NCBI GenBank assembly: GCA_905250115.1 | Contig: CAJNOI010000013.1 | Span: 731,788 to 795,787, forward strand | Reading direction: 5' to 3' | Length of the DNA: 64,000 nt | From: Adineta steineri | Taxonomy: Eukaryota; Rotifera; Eurotatoria; Adinetida; Adinetidae | Shown here: positions 1-10,900 of the stretch, one piece after another | Position numbering within the stretch: the first letter of the stretch is position 1 | Layout: every line of letters begins with the position of its first letter | Position numbers and translations under genes: made by a program | Notes under the pieces: generated by a model | What the model was told of the DNA's origin: nothing | The model's database searches: none | Seen by the model: only the letters and a program-made list of their open reading frames with translations

Positions 1-3000
1 GCGGGACAAATATACATGGCCACACATCTACATGTTGGCATCAATATTCTGTCTTTTCTCAATCACTAATCAAAATCGAATCAACTCATGTTACAGGCGT
101 TGCTTCAACCTTATTTTCTGTTTATATACTATATCAATAATTGATCTTCATGAGGTATTGAAACTACCATCTCTATCAGAAAAATTTGAGAAAAGCTTTA
201 AAAAAGAATGAAAAATATGCAACTATATGAACAAGATATGCTGGATGGGTGTGGGTATTATTTTCAGTCGACACCCATATCGACACCCTCACCCACACCT
301 GTTGGATGGCTACTTATCTTCGAACATTCGATCAACTAAAAATCATATTCTCATTAATGAAGAAATTATCAATAAAACGTTTTTTTACTTGTTTATTTAT
401 TATATTTATATAGATAATTTCAGTGTCTGTTTTTTTTCTCTTCCTAAATAATTTCCATAGATAGTAAATTATACATGTGCAATAAGTAGTTCATCATCTT
501 GAAACATAATCGATAGTAGATTTGTTTTTGAGTGAATGCATTTTTTTCCGATTTTGCACTGATTCAGAAACATCCGTCTAAAAACACATAAAATCTTATT
601 TTATTCATAATTTTATCACAGAACTCACCGGAAATGTACTAGTATATTCATCAAAAGGAATAAAATGTGCACTAAAATTCATGATAAGATGATTTTTTTG
701 TTGTAATTTGTGACAATGCACACGAAGCGATATTTAAAGCTGGAGAAGTCTCAATGGACGCTTCGTCAAGATTAAATCTGTATTGATATTTTGATAAATG
801 ATACCATACTATCGAACACTTGGTTGACATTGTTGGCAGATTTTCTTTGAGAGAGAATGAATTTAACAAGAGATATTCGTCGTAATCTTTGTCTAATTGA
901 TAATTAGTTCATTAACGTTCACGTCAAAATTGATATATGTAAAAATGTAAAACATTCACAATAAATCGATTAACATCGCTTTTTTTGACAAAATCCATTC
1001 AAAACCAGATGATTTTGTTTTTGATTGTTTACCTAGAGGATTCTTCTGATATAAAAATTGAGATGCTGAAGTAGATTGTTTACCAATTAATGATCTAAAT
1101 AAAATGATATAATTTGATATTAAATTCCAAACAATATAAAAGCTCATAAAGAAAAATAAAAAGACTACTATTTATTTTATTTGCTAAACCTGTTCCTTCA
1201 GTAGAAGTTATTTAATAATTTAATCTGCTCTTCTTTGCGTCGGACAGGTAATATTCAAGAGTACTGTGTTCTTAATCGATCACAAATATTTTAATCATCT
1301 ACACTCTAAAAAATATTCGGTATTTGTTACTATCGGAAATTCTCTCCGGATTTCCGAAGACTCGGAAACACCTAAGAAAAGGTTTTGGATGACTCGGAAA
1401 CTCAGAGAAAGTTGCCGAGACCCTCTCATTGGTTGAGCGAGCGACCACGTAATATTCAAACACTTGTAAATATTCGAATATTACGTGATCACTCGCCCAA
1501 GCACGAGAAGGGTCCTGGCTACGCAACTAATAGAAACTACTGAATAGTGTTTGTGTCTCAATCCCACTATTGATAAGACATTATGTAATGAAAAATTCAA
1601 AAAATGACCATGATTACATAATAAACCAATTTGTATAGTGGATTTTATTACAAAATGTAAACATAAATAAAGCATCTTGACAATTTTATGATATATCTTC
1701 ATCTTATAATGACCGAGCTGTAAAAGTTTTAACTTCTTTATGTAACTATTAATCATTTTCATCTTGTGTATGTGTATGTGTGATATTGGTTTGGTTGCGA
1801 GTCAACCTTAATACCTACACCCAACAACAAACTGAAGCGTATTGCTCTTTAATCATGGATGAAAGGGCTAAAACTTTTGAATGAAGAAACAGTTTCAAGG
1901 TTTCAATTGTCACCTTATTTTTGCTAAATTCAAAGTCAATGTTAAAGACAAGTTTTATCGATTAGAATTTCCATAGATGGTTCATATCTGCACTATTAAA
2001 ACTTAAGCAAATCTATTCGTAATTAATTATTTCAGAGAATTAAGTTTCCTGTTATTATCATTCATAGATCTTTTTTTACGTCTAACAACTAAACGAATCT
2101 GCCCGATATGATTTTGAAATTTTCTTCACAAGAATATATGTATGTAGAAAACAAAGTTTTGTATTGTATTTTATTACATTGGAAAACTTTCTACTGATTA
2201 TATCTCTATCTTGAGGTTGGATGTGAGTTTGCGCATTGTATTCTTCCTTTATTCACACCCACATCCTTTTGCAAATTTATTCAAACTTCATCAGTCTCTT
2301 ATTATTGATAACAATATCTTATGAAAATCGAATAAAATTATTCATAAAGTATTTACAGTATAGAGCCTCACTTTTATTTTGATTTAATCTTCTCGAAATA
2401 ATACAAGCAGATTTTTCAAATATTTAATGTATAATACTATCTATTTATTGTATGTACCATGATTATGTTCAACAATTTCTAATTAAGACAAAAACAATTT
2501 AACCAAGTGAAGAATTAATTATTATCGATTTTATGAAAATATTGTAGTGTATTATATTCATATCAATGTATAATGCAGAAGTACAGAAAACGAGCTATTT
2601 GTTTTAAGTAAAATAAAAATAAAATACTATTCATACAACAAATGATGATTAGAATGAACAATACTAAATTATTTAATTTTTGATGGCATTCACACTGAAA
2701 ATACAATGAATCTGCTATTTTGATCATTTTTTCAATGATATAGTGAGTAGTAATTTTAATTGAAATAGTAATCTAATACTTCATTTTGATGAGACAGAAG
2801 CTTATAAGACAAGCAGAATAAAATATGACTCATTATACGGCAGATAAAAATGGCATTTCCATTTTTTTTTTGCTAAGAGAAGAATATAAAAAAAAGTGAC
2901 AATGTTTGACTGTCAACGACATTTTTTTTATAATCTGTTAGAAATAAGATAAAAGATGTATTTCCATAGCGTCGTTTCTTTTTCTAACGCTTCTTCTTTT

Positions 3001-3468
3001 CATTACTTTGACACACTTTTAAACGCCATCCATCGAATCAGAGTTTACTCTTCATGCAATAGATTCTATTTTGACATTTATCATCGATGAAAACCTATCT
3101 GAAATAAAATATTTTGAGACTATAGTTGTCGGCATTTGTAGGATACTCCAGCACCCACATCCTCAAGATGGTTTACTTTTTAAATGGATATAATAAGTAT
3201 ATACGATTGTAGTACAAAACGTTCATTCAATCTCTGTAACTTCTCCTTTTTTTCTTTTTGCAATTAGAATACAAAAGAAATTGTTCATCAAAAGAGGGAA
3301 ATTACAATTTTACGTTCTTCGAGAAGACAAAAAGAAAATTGCATTCCTAATGACAGAAACAACTGTATGAGATTTGTATATATATAGATTATGAATAATG
3401 AACATTATTTTACTTCAGTTGACATTCCCCATATTGCACCTAAGTGACAAAAACTGTTTTAGATATTT
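1..3468. other. Intergenic region, no gene seen
   Basis: AT-rich sequence with many stops in all frames; the short open frames look like noise. It contains short GGGTGTGGGT / CACCCACACC stretches at about 240-300 and 2215-2275 and a fold-back repeat at 1415-1518 (listed separately). No coding exon with flanking splice sites was recognised. Confidence 0.6.
1415..1518. repeat. Fold-back (hairpin) repeat
   Basis: Two imperfect inverted arms of about 42 bp, 1415-1457 and 1476-1518, are separated by an 18-nt loop. The inner 21 bp (1437-1457 against 1476-1496) match at 19 positions and centre on CACGTAATATTC. The sequence is less AT-rich than its surroundings. It could be the core of a small inverted-repeat transposon, but no clear target duplication was found. 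Confidence 0.6.
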
Positions 3469-4317
3469 ATGCAGCTGATATTGAATAAATCATGTATTTC
3501 AAAGCGATCATTATTATTGGTAATTTTTTGTGCATGTCTTTTATCTATTATAGTTTATACAAATTTTATTAATATTTCTCCATATAGTTTCAATATTTCA
3601 CATAATTATACAAGTAAATATCCATATATAGCATTAATTGTTGATGATCGAGCAACTCAATTACTTGTTAATGCTGTTATAAATGTTTTACAACATATTC
3701 CAATTGATTGGAAAGTACAAATTATGACACCATATCAACATTGGTTATTTTATAATAAATCTTCACTTAGTTCATTAATTCAAACTAATCGTGTTTTTTT
3801 AACACCATTAGAACAAACACAAAATGGTTTATCAAGTGATGAATTTATTAATTCTATTTTAACTTCTGTATCATTTTGGCATCAAGTTCAAGGTGATAAA
3901 GTATTATTTTTTCAAATCGATTCTGTTCTTTGCTCAAATTCTTTATATAACTTAACAGATTTTTTACAATATGATTTTATTGGTGCACCTTGGTATATAG
4001 GTGGTTGTTGTAATGGTGGACTTTCTATACGAAATCGACAAAAAATACTTCAAATGCTTGAAAGTGGTCATATTCACTATCGATTACATGAATTAAATGA
4101 AGATGGTTGGTTTACGAAGAATTTACCTTATTTTAATGGTTATGTTGCACCTATTTCAATTGCAAAAAGATTTGCAGTTGAAACTATATATCATTCACGA
4201 CCATTTGCTGTTCATAAACCTCATACTAGTACAATAGGACGAACAAATATGAAACATTTATGTAATGAATGTCCTGAAGTTAACACTATTACTTCCTATT
4301 GTCAAACATTCAAATAA
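3469..4317 (+). CDS. DUF5672 family type II membrane protein
   Basis: Single-exon gene of 282 residues. The N terminus carries one hydrophobic segment at about residues 13-32 (SLLLVIFCACLLSIIVYTNF) after a short basic stretch, which fits a type II signal anchor. The luminal part shows the signature of the DUF5672 family: an FFQIDSVLC stretch, then YDFIGAPW, then NGGLSIRNR, then NEDGWFTKNLPYFNG near the C terminus. DUF5672 proteins are presumed Golgi-type glycosyltransferases, with acidic residues in the IDS and NEDGWF stretches as possible metal/sugar contacts; that function is inferred from the family. Several N-glycosylation sequons lie after the anchor. The start is the first ATG of the frame. 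It converges with the lectin/CUB gene on the other strand, with about 110 bp between the two stop codons. Confidence 0.8.
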   Translation: MQLILNKSCISKRSLLLVIFCACLLSIIVYTNFINISPYSFNISHNYTSKYPYIALIVDDRATQLLVNAVINVLQHIPIDWKVQIMTPYQHWLFYNKSSLSSLIQTNRVFLTPLEQTQNGLSSDEFINSILTSVSFWHQVQGDKVLFFQIDSVLCSNSLYNLTDFLQYDFIGAPWYIGGCCNGGLSIRNRQKILQMLESGHIHYRLHELNEDGWFTKNLPYFNGYVAPISIAKRFAVETIYHSRPFAVHKPHTSTIGRTNMKHLCNECPEVNTITSYCQTFK

Positions 4318-4426
4318 ATAACATAAAACTTCTGAATATCATATGATTGTTTTAGTACAAGTATACATAAGACATGTCGTAAATAAAAACAAACATTACA
4401 TTCGATAGGTAATAACGAAAAATATA

Positions 4427-6029
4427 TTAAATATCATCCCAAGAATGAATTTGTCTTGGTTCTTCCTTTAATTGATTTGATTTTGATGTTATAATAAAAC
4501 CATGATTAAGATTTATGGATGATGAATTTGTTGGTATATGATATTCGGATAAAACGGAATCAATATCACGATGAGAATTGGTTGGTATTGGATCAGCATT
4601 TGCAGTTTTATGATCACTATATAATAATGAATGAAGAGTCTTTAAACGATTTGATGGATTTATCTCATTATTTACAGTTGCTTGATGAGAACATAATTTT
4701 TGAAGAGATGATGTAGATTTCGAACTCTTTGATCTAATAAAATATTTAATTCGAATGATGAATAAAACAAAAGGTTTAGTTTTCTATTTACTTTGAAGTA
4801 CATATAAACCAAATGAGAACATTGATAACAATTAAAAACACAATAACAACTACAGTGAATATAATAATTAAAGTCATATTTAAACGTGGAGATGATGTTG
4901 TATTTGGTAATAAATCTATTTAAAAGAAAAAAAATTTCATATTGAAGTATTATAAAATGAATTATTGAAACTTTGTGATAGTTGTTGTTTATTAATTGAT
5001 AAAATTTCCTATAAAAAACAATTTCAATAAATATTATTAGTTTTCAAAATATTTTTTATAGACTTTTTCAGTTTCAATCGTCGATGAAATCAATCGTAAT
5101 CGTTTTGATAAATTATTCGAATTAGTAACAACTAATTCTTCATTCACGGTATTTTGAATTTGTACAGAAGATTTTTTTGATATGAAATTATTGGATATTG
5201 TCGATGAATTTGAAAGTGATGTTGCATAACATTGTAATCGAAGAGTAGCATTATTTGATTCTGGTGAAAGAGAATATTTCATTAAAAATCCACCTTGATT
5301 TATATTTTTTAATGTATAAAATCGAAATGTAACATTTTGTTGAATATTTCCAATAAGTATAACTGGATTATCTGTCAAACATTTTGTTTGAAAATTTTGT
5401 CCAAACCAAAGATTAAGACCAGCTTCAGCACAAGTTGGTAAATGAAAATCTATGATTTCAAGAACAATTGAATGACTTGATGATGTATATAATGTACATA
5501 AACAATTAAGATTTGATACAAATCCATTTGGATAATTAGGTGTTGAAAGAAAACCATGTGATAATGTTATATCTTGTGACTGACAAATATTTTGTAATGA
5601 ATATTCTAGAACAAAAAAATGATTTAATTAATATTTTATTTTTATTTAATTTGAATGTCTACCTGTAATACATTCATATTCAGCTTGAACATAAGATGCA
5701 GCTAAATTCCAACAATCTTGTAATATTAATGGATATTCAACAACATGAACTGTACAATTTCTTATTGATGAACAAATAATATCTTCGCGTGGCACATCCA
5801 TTGTACAATCTTTATCATTATATGAACATTCATTTGACCATGAATAACCATATATAACACGACCTAATTTAATTAATTGATTATTTGGACATTTAAGTGA
5901 TAATGTACTGCTTTCAATTTCATCCAAACAATAACTTTGAGTTAAATAACCAAACTGAGTACAAACTAACGAAGATAAGTAAAAAAAGAGACCTATGAAT
6001 AGATTTCGCATCTTGTTCAATTGAGACAA
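4427..6029 (-). CDS. SUEL-lectin + CUB single-pass membrane protein
   Basis: Five exons on the minus strand: 5663-6029, 5064-5605, 4972-5008, 4792-4915 and 4427-4733, joined by introns of about 55-60 nt with all phases consistent; product about 458 residues. A signal peptide (MRNLFIGLFFYLSSLVCTQF, residues 7-26) is followed by a galactose/rhamnose-binding SUEL-type lectin domain at about 30-120 (SLKCPNNQLIKLGRVIYGY and a cysteine-rich core). A CUB-like domain follows at about 128-240 (HGFLSTPNYPNGF, ending GGFLMKYSL). A membrane helix at about 330-352 (MTLIIIFTVVVIVFLIVINV) precedes a Ser/Asn-rich cytoplasmic tail of about 100 residues. It is probably a cell-surface carbohydrate-binding receptor; its ligand is unknown. 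The 37-nt exon is the least certain part. The start could be either of two nearby ATGs, residue 1 or residue 7. Confidence 0.75.
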
Positions 6030-7963
6030 AAAAACTGTTTAGATCAATGATCATCTTGATTGTATGTATAAACATTGTCCAGACAATAGATAAATACTTA
6101 TTGGATCAATGCTTGTATGTTCTTCTCTTAACGATAATAAAATACTAACATTGATTTTATAATTTTCAATGATTTCTTAATTTCTCCTAATAGATTAATA
6201 TCATATTAGTAATTAGCATTATTGATCAACGTTTATCTTACCATTTTGTCTAATATGAATATAACATTTATGTAATTATATAATCTAACAAATTTACAGT
6301 TACTTAGTTATTTACATGATTAAGATCATTTTGAATGCTTTGCAAGTATTCATTCATGTTTAATCTTTGTATCTACATACAATCTGTATAATTATTGTCT
6401 TTTTCACATACATTAGTTGACATGCAAATGGTACTGAATAGAAGAAGAAGAAGAAGAAAGAATTAATTAGATATTCGCTATTTAACCATTAGATGTAGTA
6501 AGAATAAGAAAGATTTATTGTACTGATACTAAAAGAATCTATTTGTAGACGAATAACAATTGAGGAAAAAAAAAACAATAAAGAAAAATAATATTTATAT
6601 AACAAAGAACATAGCTATCTAATTCATAGAAGATACAAATTGTTACACATATATATCAATAATTCTTACGAACAATTGTAGGTTGTTTTTTTTTTGAATA
6701 TATTGTTTTCTTATTTTTAATTAATTCTTATATTATATTAAGTTAGGTAAATTAGATTGATAAATGAAATTTATAATGACAGCATGTTAAAAATCCCAAA
6801 TGATTTTATCTTCTATTCATTGTATTGCATAGTTGCACTCCCAATTGTCTATCGTTCGGAAAAGACAATAATACAAAAAAATTAAATCTCTTGAGAAAGA
6901 TAATCATCAATTGTTTAACTGTGAACAAGCATCGAAAATACAGAAAAAAAAAGACTTTATTACAATGATAATCTATCTCAATAGAACAGAAAAGGAAAAA
7001 AGAGAAAAGGCAACGATAATAAGATCACTTCATTAGGTGAATATCAAATGTTACTGAAAATATATATATGATATTGGTATGTATCATAGTTAAGATAGTG
7101 TCTTTCGAGAAAGAAACTAGAAATGTTAGTTATGGTAATCATATATCAACTTGATATCCTTTGATGTTATCAGATCAGAATATCAATGGTATTGTTTTTT
7201 CTTCTTAAGGAAGTTTGAATTATTGATTAAAGATCGTCAGTTGTTTTCTTTAGAATTGATCGTTGAGTTTCTTCAGTGTTTTTTTTGTTATCGGCGTATA
7301 TATTATAAAAGAAAATTAATTAACTTGAAACTTATTTTCATACGCTAAAATTTAATTGAATATTCTATTAACTATTCATTGTGTTTTTTCGAATGAGAAA
7401 ATTTTTTATTCAGAGAATAAATAAGAAAAAAAACCCTATTCTTTTTTTCCTGTAAGGGGTGTGATATGATCACATCATTAGATCATTTTTTCTCAATAAA
7501 AAGAAAAATAACAAAGAGTCATAGTTACTTGTTTTTTTTTCACTTCGATATATATCTGTCATAATATATTCATTTCTTATGTGTCATGTTTGATTAAAAC
7601 CAATATTGAGGCGACTAGAAGGACTATAACGTTATGCTATATTAGTTTCTCAAGAGACTAAACAAGTCTATGCATACTTGTAGACTACAAATGAAAAACT
7701 ATACGATAGTAGAATGAATATTTTTCTTTTGTTGCATGCTTTTTGTTCTTTATATACGCACACATCTATGTTTCACTTAAATTAGCACAGAGAGTAATAT
7801 AAGAGCTTTCATTTAGTTTTTTTTGACGGAAATTTGAGAAAGACAATTGTTTGTTCTTCACCAATTCAATATTTTATAAACTATTAGTTCTATTGAATTT
7901 GTTTTATATATATATATATATACTTTTTTTTTCTTTGTGTCTTAATCTTTATTAGACATAAAT
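6030..7963. other. Intergenic region, no gene seen
   Basis: Divergent promoter region between the lectin/CUB gene (-) and the calcium-sensor gene (+). Very AT-rich, with a GAA-type microsatellite near 6440 and a TA run near 7905-7921, just upstream of the sensor start. No recognisable coding exon or RNA gene. Confidence 0.5.
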
Positions 7964-8644
7964 ATGGGTAATAGAACAGCTAAATCATCTCTTGATCCAA
8001 ATCTTTTGGATAAATTAGTGGAAGAAACAGGCTTAGAACGTGAAGTTATTATTGCTTGGAGGTTTGTAAATAAAAAATGTATGCGATATTTCTTTTGTAA
8101 TATATATATACCTTTTTTTTTTAGAAAACAATTTTTATCGGCATGTCCATCGAATAAAATGAATCGAAAAGATTTTTATAAATTTTATCGTTCATTACGA
8201 GTTGAATCTGATGATAAAGTTAAAGAAATTGTTAATTTTATATTTACAGCATTTGATCGTGATTCAAATGGGAAAATTGATTTTACGGAATTTCTTTGTA
8301 AGTTATTTCGATTAATATTGAATTTTTGTTTTTATTTGTTATTTTAAGGTGGTTATGCAATAACATCATTGGGGACAATGCGACAAAAACTTGATTATGT
8401 ATTTGCAGTTTATGATAAAGATAAAAATAATTCAATTGATAGAAAAGAAATGGTGAGAGTTATATCGGCTATGTATGATTTATTAGGAAAGTCCAGAGAA
8501 GATTATCCACCAGAACGTTGTGTCAATGATGTTTTCTCATTAATTGATGTTAATAATGATCATTCATTAACTAAAGATGAATTTATTGATGGTGTTCTAA
8601 AAAATCCCTATCTTTCTGATCTTATTTCACCATTTAACGAATAA
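7964..8644 (+). CDS. Neuronal calcium sensor family EF-hand protein
   Basis: Three exons, 7964-8061, 8125-8297 and 8349-8644, encode 188 residues, the usual size of hippocalcin/neurocalcin/NCS-1 proteins. The N terminus MGNRTAKSS fits N-myristoylation (Gly2, Lys7). EF1 is the usual degenerate CP-type hand (ACPSNKMNRKDF, about 39-50). EF2 is DRDSNGKIDFTE at 77-88, EF3 is DKDKNNSIDRKE at 113-124 and EF4 is DVNNDHSLTKDE at 157-168. EF4 has His where Gly is usual at loop position 6, so its calcium affinity may differ. Family members bind calcium, expose a myristoyl group and regulate kinases, cyclases and channels at membranes. The two introns are 63 and 51 nt. The exact orthologue (NCS-1, visinin-like or hippocalcin) cannot be fixed by eye. 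Confidence 0.9.
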
Positions 8645-9484
8645 ATGTGTTCTTATCTGTACAATTCAGACATATATATTTATGTCTATCTTTCTCGCTC
8701 GTCGTTTTTTTTCTATGGTGCTTTTATATGTACTTTATTCTAACACGTTTGTCTTTGTATATATATATATATATATATAATTACTAGTATATCATAAACT
8801 AACAATTCTATTATCTCTAGAGACATAAAATCAATGACATTGATTAACTAAATATATAATATGTTGAGAAAGAATGAATAGATATTGAAGAAAATCATCA
8901 TATTAATTTGAATATATTCCCTATGTTAGAAATCGATATTTTATGAGTGATAACGAAAAAATATAGTCTCGAATATTTTTATTAGAAAAATTAAATAATT
9001 CATTTTTTGTTAAATTATGCTTTATATTCAATTATTTATCATTGAATATACATTGCATTCTACATATATTTTTTTCAAATAGAACTATAGTAACATAATA
9101 TCAATTGAATTATACTCGATGATTTATGAATATTATGACGTTATTAATAAATTCATTCAATTGCGTTTGATTAATTTCGAAGAAAAAGAATGACATTTCA
9201 AGGATATTAATTTTCTAATAGTATAATCACAATTGTTCGATTAATTCAATGAAATAAACAATTGAATATCAATAATACTTATCAAGAGAATGAACGGATA
9301 AATGTGTAAAATAAAAACGAATTACATATTGACGCAAGTGTATTTATATAAGAAAACAAAAAAAAGAAAGAAAGATTGGTAAACCTTTTACAAGAGAACG
9401 AAGAAAAATAAACATAATGTCAGAACACATGTTGTAATCTATCTGTCAACAAAACAAAATTGTTTTTATTTTCGTTAGAATATC
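8645..9484. other. Intergenic region, no gene seen
   Basis: AT-rich spacer between the calcium sensor and the next plus-strand gene, with a TA microsatellite near 8759-8779. No coding exon seen. Confidence 0.5.
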
Positions 9485-10900
9485 ATGGTTAATTGTGAGG
9501 AATCAACATGTACTAATATTCAATCTGCTATTTGTCTTCATTGTCTTCGTCGTTTATGTTCTATGCATATTCTCGTTCACGAAAAAATTATTTCCAAAGA
9601 AACGAACGAACTTTATGAACAAATAGATGAAGTAGCCGAACAATTAAATGTTTCTTTACAACATATTCATACAGCTTATGAAGAAAGTAGACAAAAACTT
9701 AATACTTGGCGACAAGATCATATTGATAAAATTAAACAAAAACATACAGAACAATATCAAAAAGATAATCTTACTAAATTAGAAGATGAATTAACACAAC
9801 GACTTATAAAAGAACAACAAGATAGTACACAATTAGAATTGAATGGAAATAAAATAGATGAATCTTCTGTAATACAAATGAATTCATCTCAACAACAATA
9901 TACTAGTAACATTTCAGAATATCATAATAATACTCCAGTGGCGGATCTAGGATTTTGGAAGGGGGGCGATTTTTTTTGAGTATGGAGGGACGATACCTGG
10001 GAAGGGGGCGATTTTGACTAAAAGCTATTTGCTGAGTCCAATCGAAGTAGTGTGGACCTATTTTTTCGTTCATTTTTGCTGTAAAAAATCAAAAAAAAAT
10101 TCGGAGGAGGGGGGCGATAGGGGTGATTGCCCCCCCCCCTCCCCCTAAATCCGCTACCGTAATACTCCTATATATTCAACAGGTAATTTATATTTCATTC
10201 TTATCATATTTTTTACGTAGACTCTCAATTATTAGCAACTAATCGAGCTATATCAAGTCCTTCAAATCAGACAATATCAACAACTTCGCCTTTGTCACGA
10301 ACTCCAATCAAACGTCCTATAATGTTCTCATCAAAAAAAATTGTCAAATATTTTAAAAATATATCTGGATCTGATGATCAAAATCTAGAGGATTACATCG
10401 TTAAAGTAAGTAATTAATGATTAGAAAAATGAAATCTATATAATTGTAATAGGATCTTCATAGTTTATCACATGTTAATAATATTATGCTTGTATTTCTT
10501 TCACTTTTTGATGCTTGGCATTCACGAAATTTGTCAACTGTATACAATGATCAGAGCCTGTCTTATCATATTAAAAATCTAAAAAAATATATTAAACAAC
10601 AAGAACATCAATTAACAGTAATTGCAGCTATTCAAGTATTTATTAATAATTGTAAATATTCTGATAGTCAATCAAGTATGATAATCTTATTTTTACAAAA
10701 ATGAATTCCTATATTAAAATTTTATTATAGATACAATGTTTACTAATTTATTTCAATTTTTCTTAACTAATGAATGTATTACTAAAGAAACTATCATTGA
10801 TTGGTATAAAAATGGTGATTATTACGGTTATGAAGGCTTTCAAAAAGCAAAATTATGGGCGCAATCATTCTTTAAAGATTTAATAGATAATCCTTTGTAA
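9485..10900 (+). pseudogene. Zinc-binding/coiled-coil/W2-like gene, exon 1 disrupted by a MITE
   Basis: Exons 9485-10182 (interrupted), 10221-10405, 10453-10675 and 10731-10900. Leaving out the 224-bp insertion and one 8-bp target duplication gives a continuous frame of about 347 codons. The N terminus has a B-box-like cluster (Cys4, 9, 17, 20, 25; His28, 32), followed by a coiled coil (about 38-115) rich in Gln, Lys and Glu. The C-terminal about 110 residues resemble the W2/eIF5C domain of eIF4G, eIF5 and BZW proteins (QLTVIAAIQVFI, ECITKETIIDWYKNG, AQSFFKDL). As the genome stands, the first exon runs into the insertion and stops at 9979 after 164 residues. A GT at 9906 spliced to the normal acceptor at 10220 would skip the insertion in frame, so the gene may still work. 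I do not recognise a named orthologue. Confidence 0.65.
9936..10159. mobile_element. hAT-type MITE inserted in a coding exon
   Basis: A 224-bp element flanked by a perfect 8-bp direct repeat TAATACTC (9928-9935 and 10160-10167). The termini are inverted repeats: CAGTGGCGGATCTAGG at the left and the complement of CGGTAGCGGATTTAGG at the right, 13 of 16 positions matching. The interior is G-rich near the left end and C-rich near the right end and has no transposase. The 8-bp duplication and CAGTGGCGG-type terminus are typical of non-autonomous hAT elements. Confidence 0.9.

Noticed and set aside
4519..4716. Plus-strand open frame of 65 codons
   Set aside because: It is antisense to the last exon of the lectin/CUB gene, whose minus-strand reading is supported by splice phase and a membrane helix upstream.
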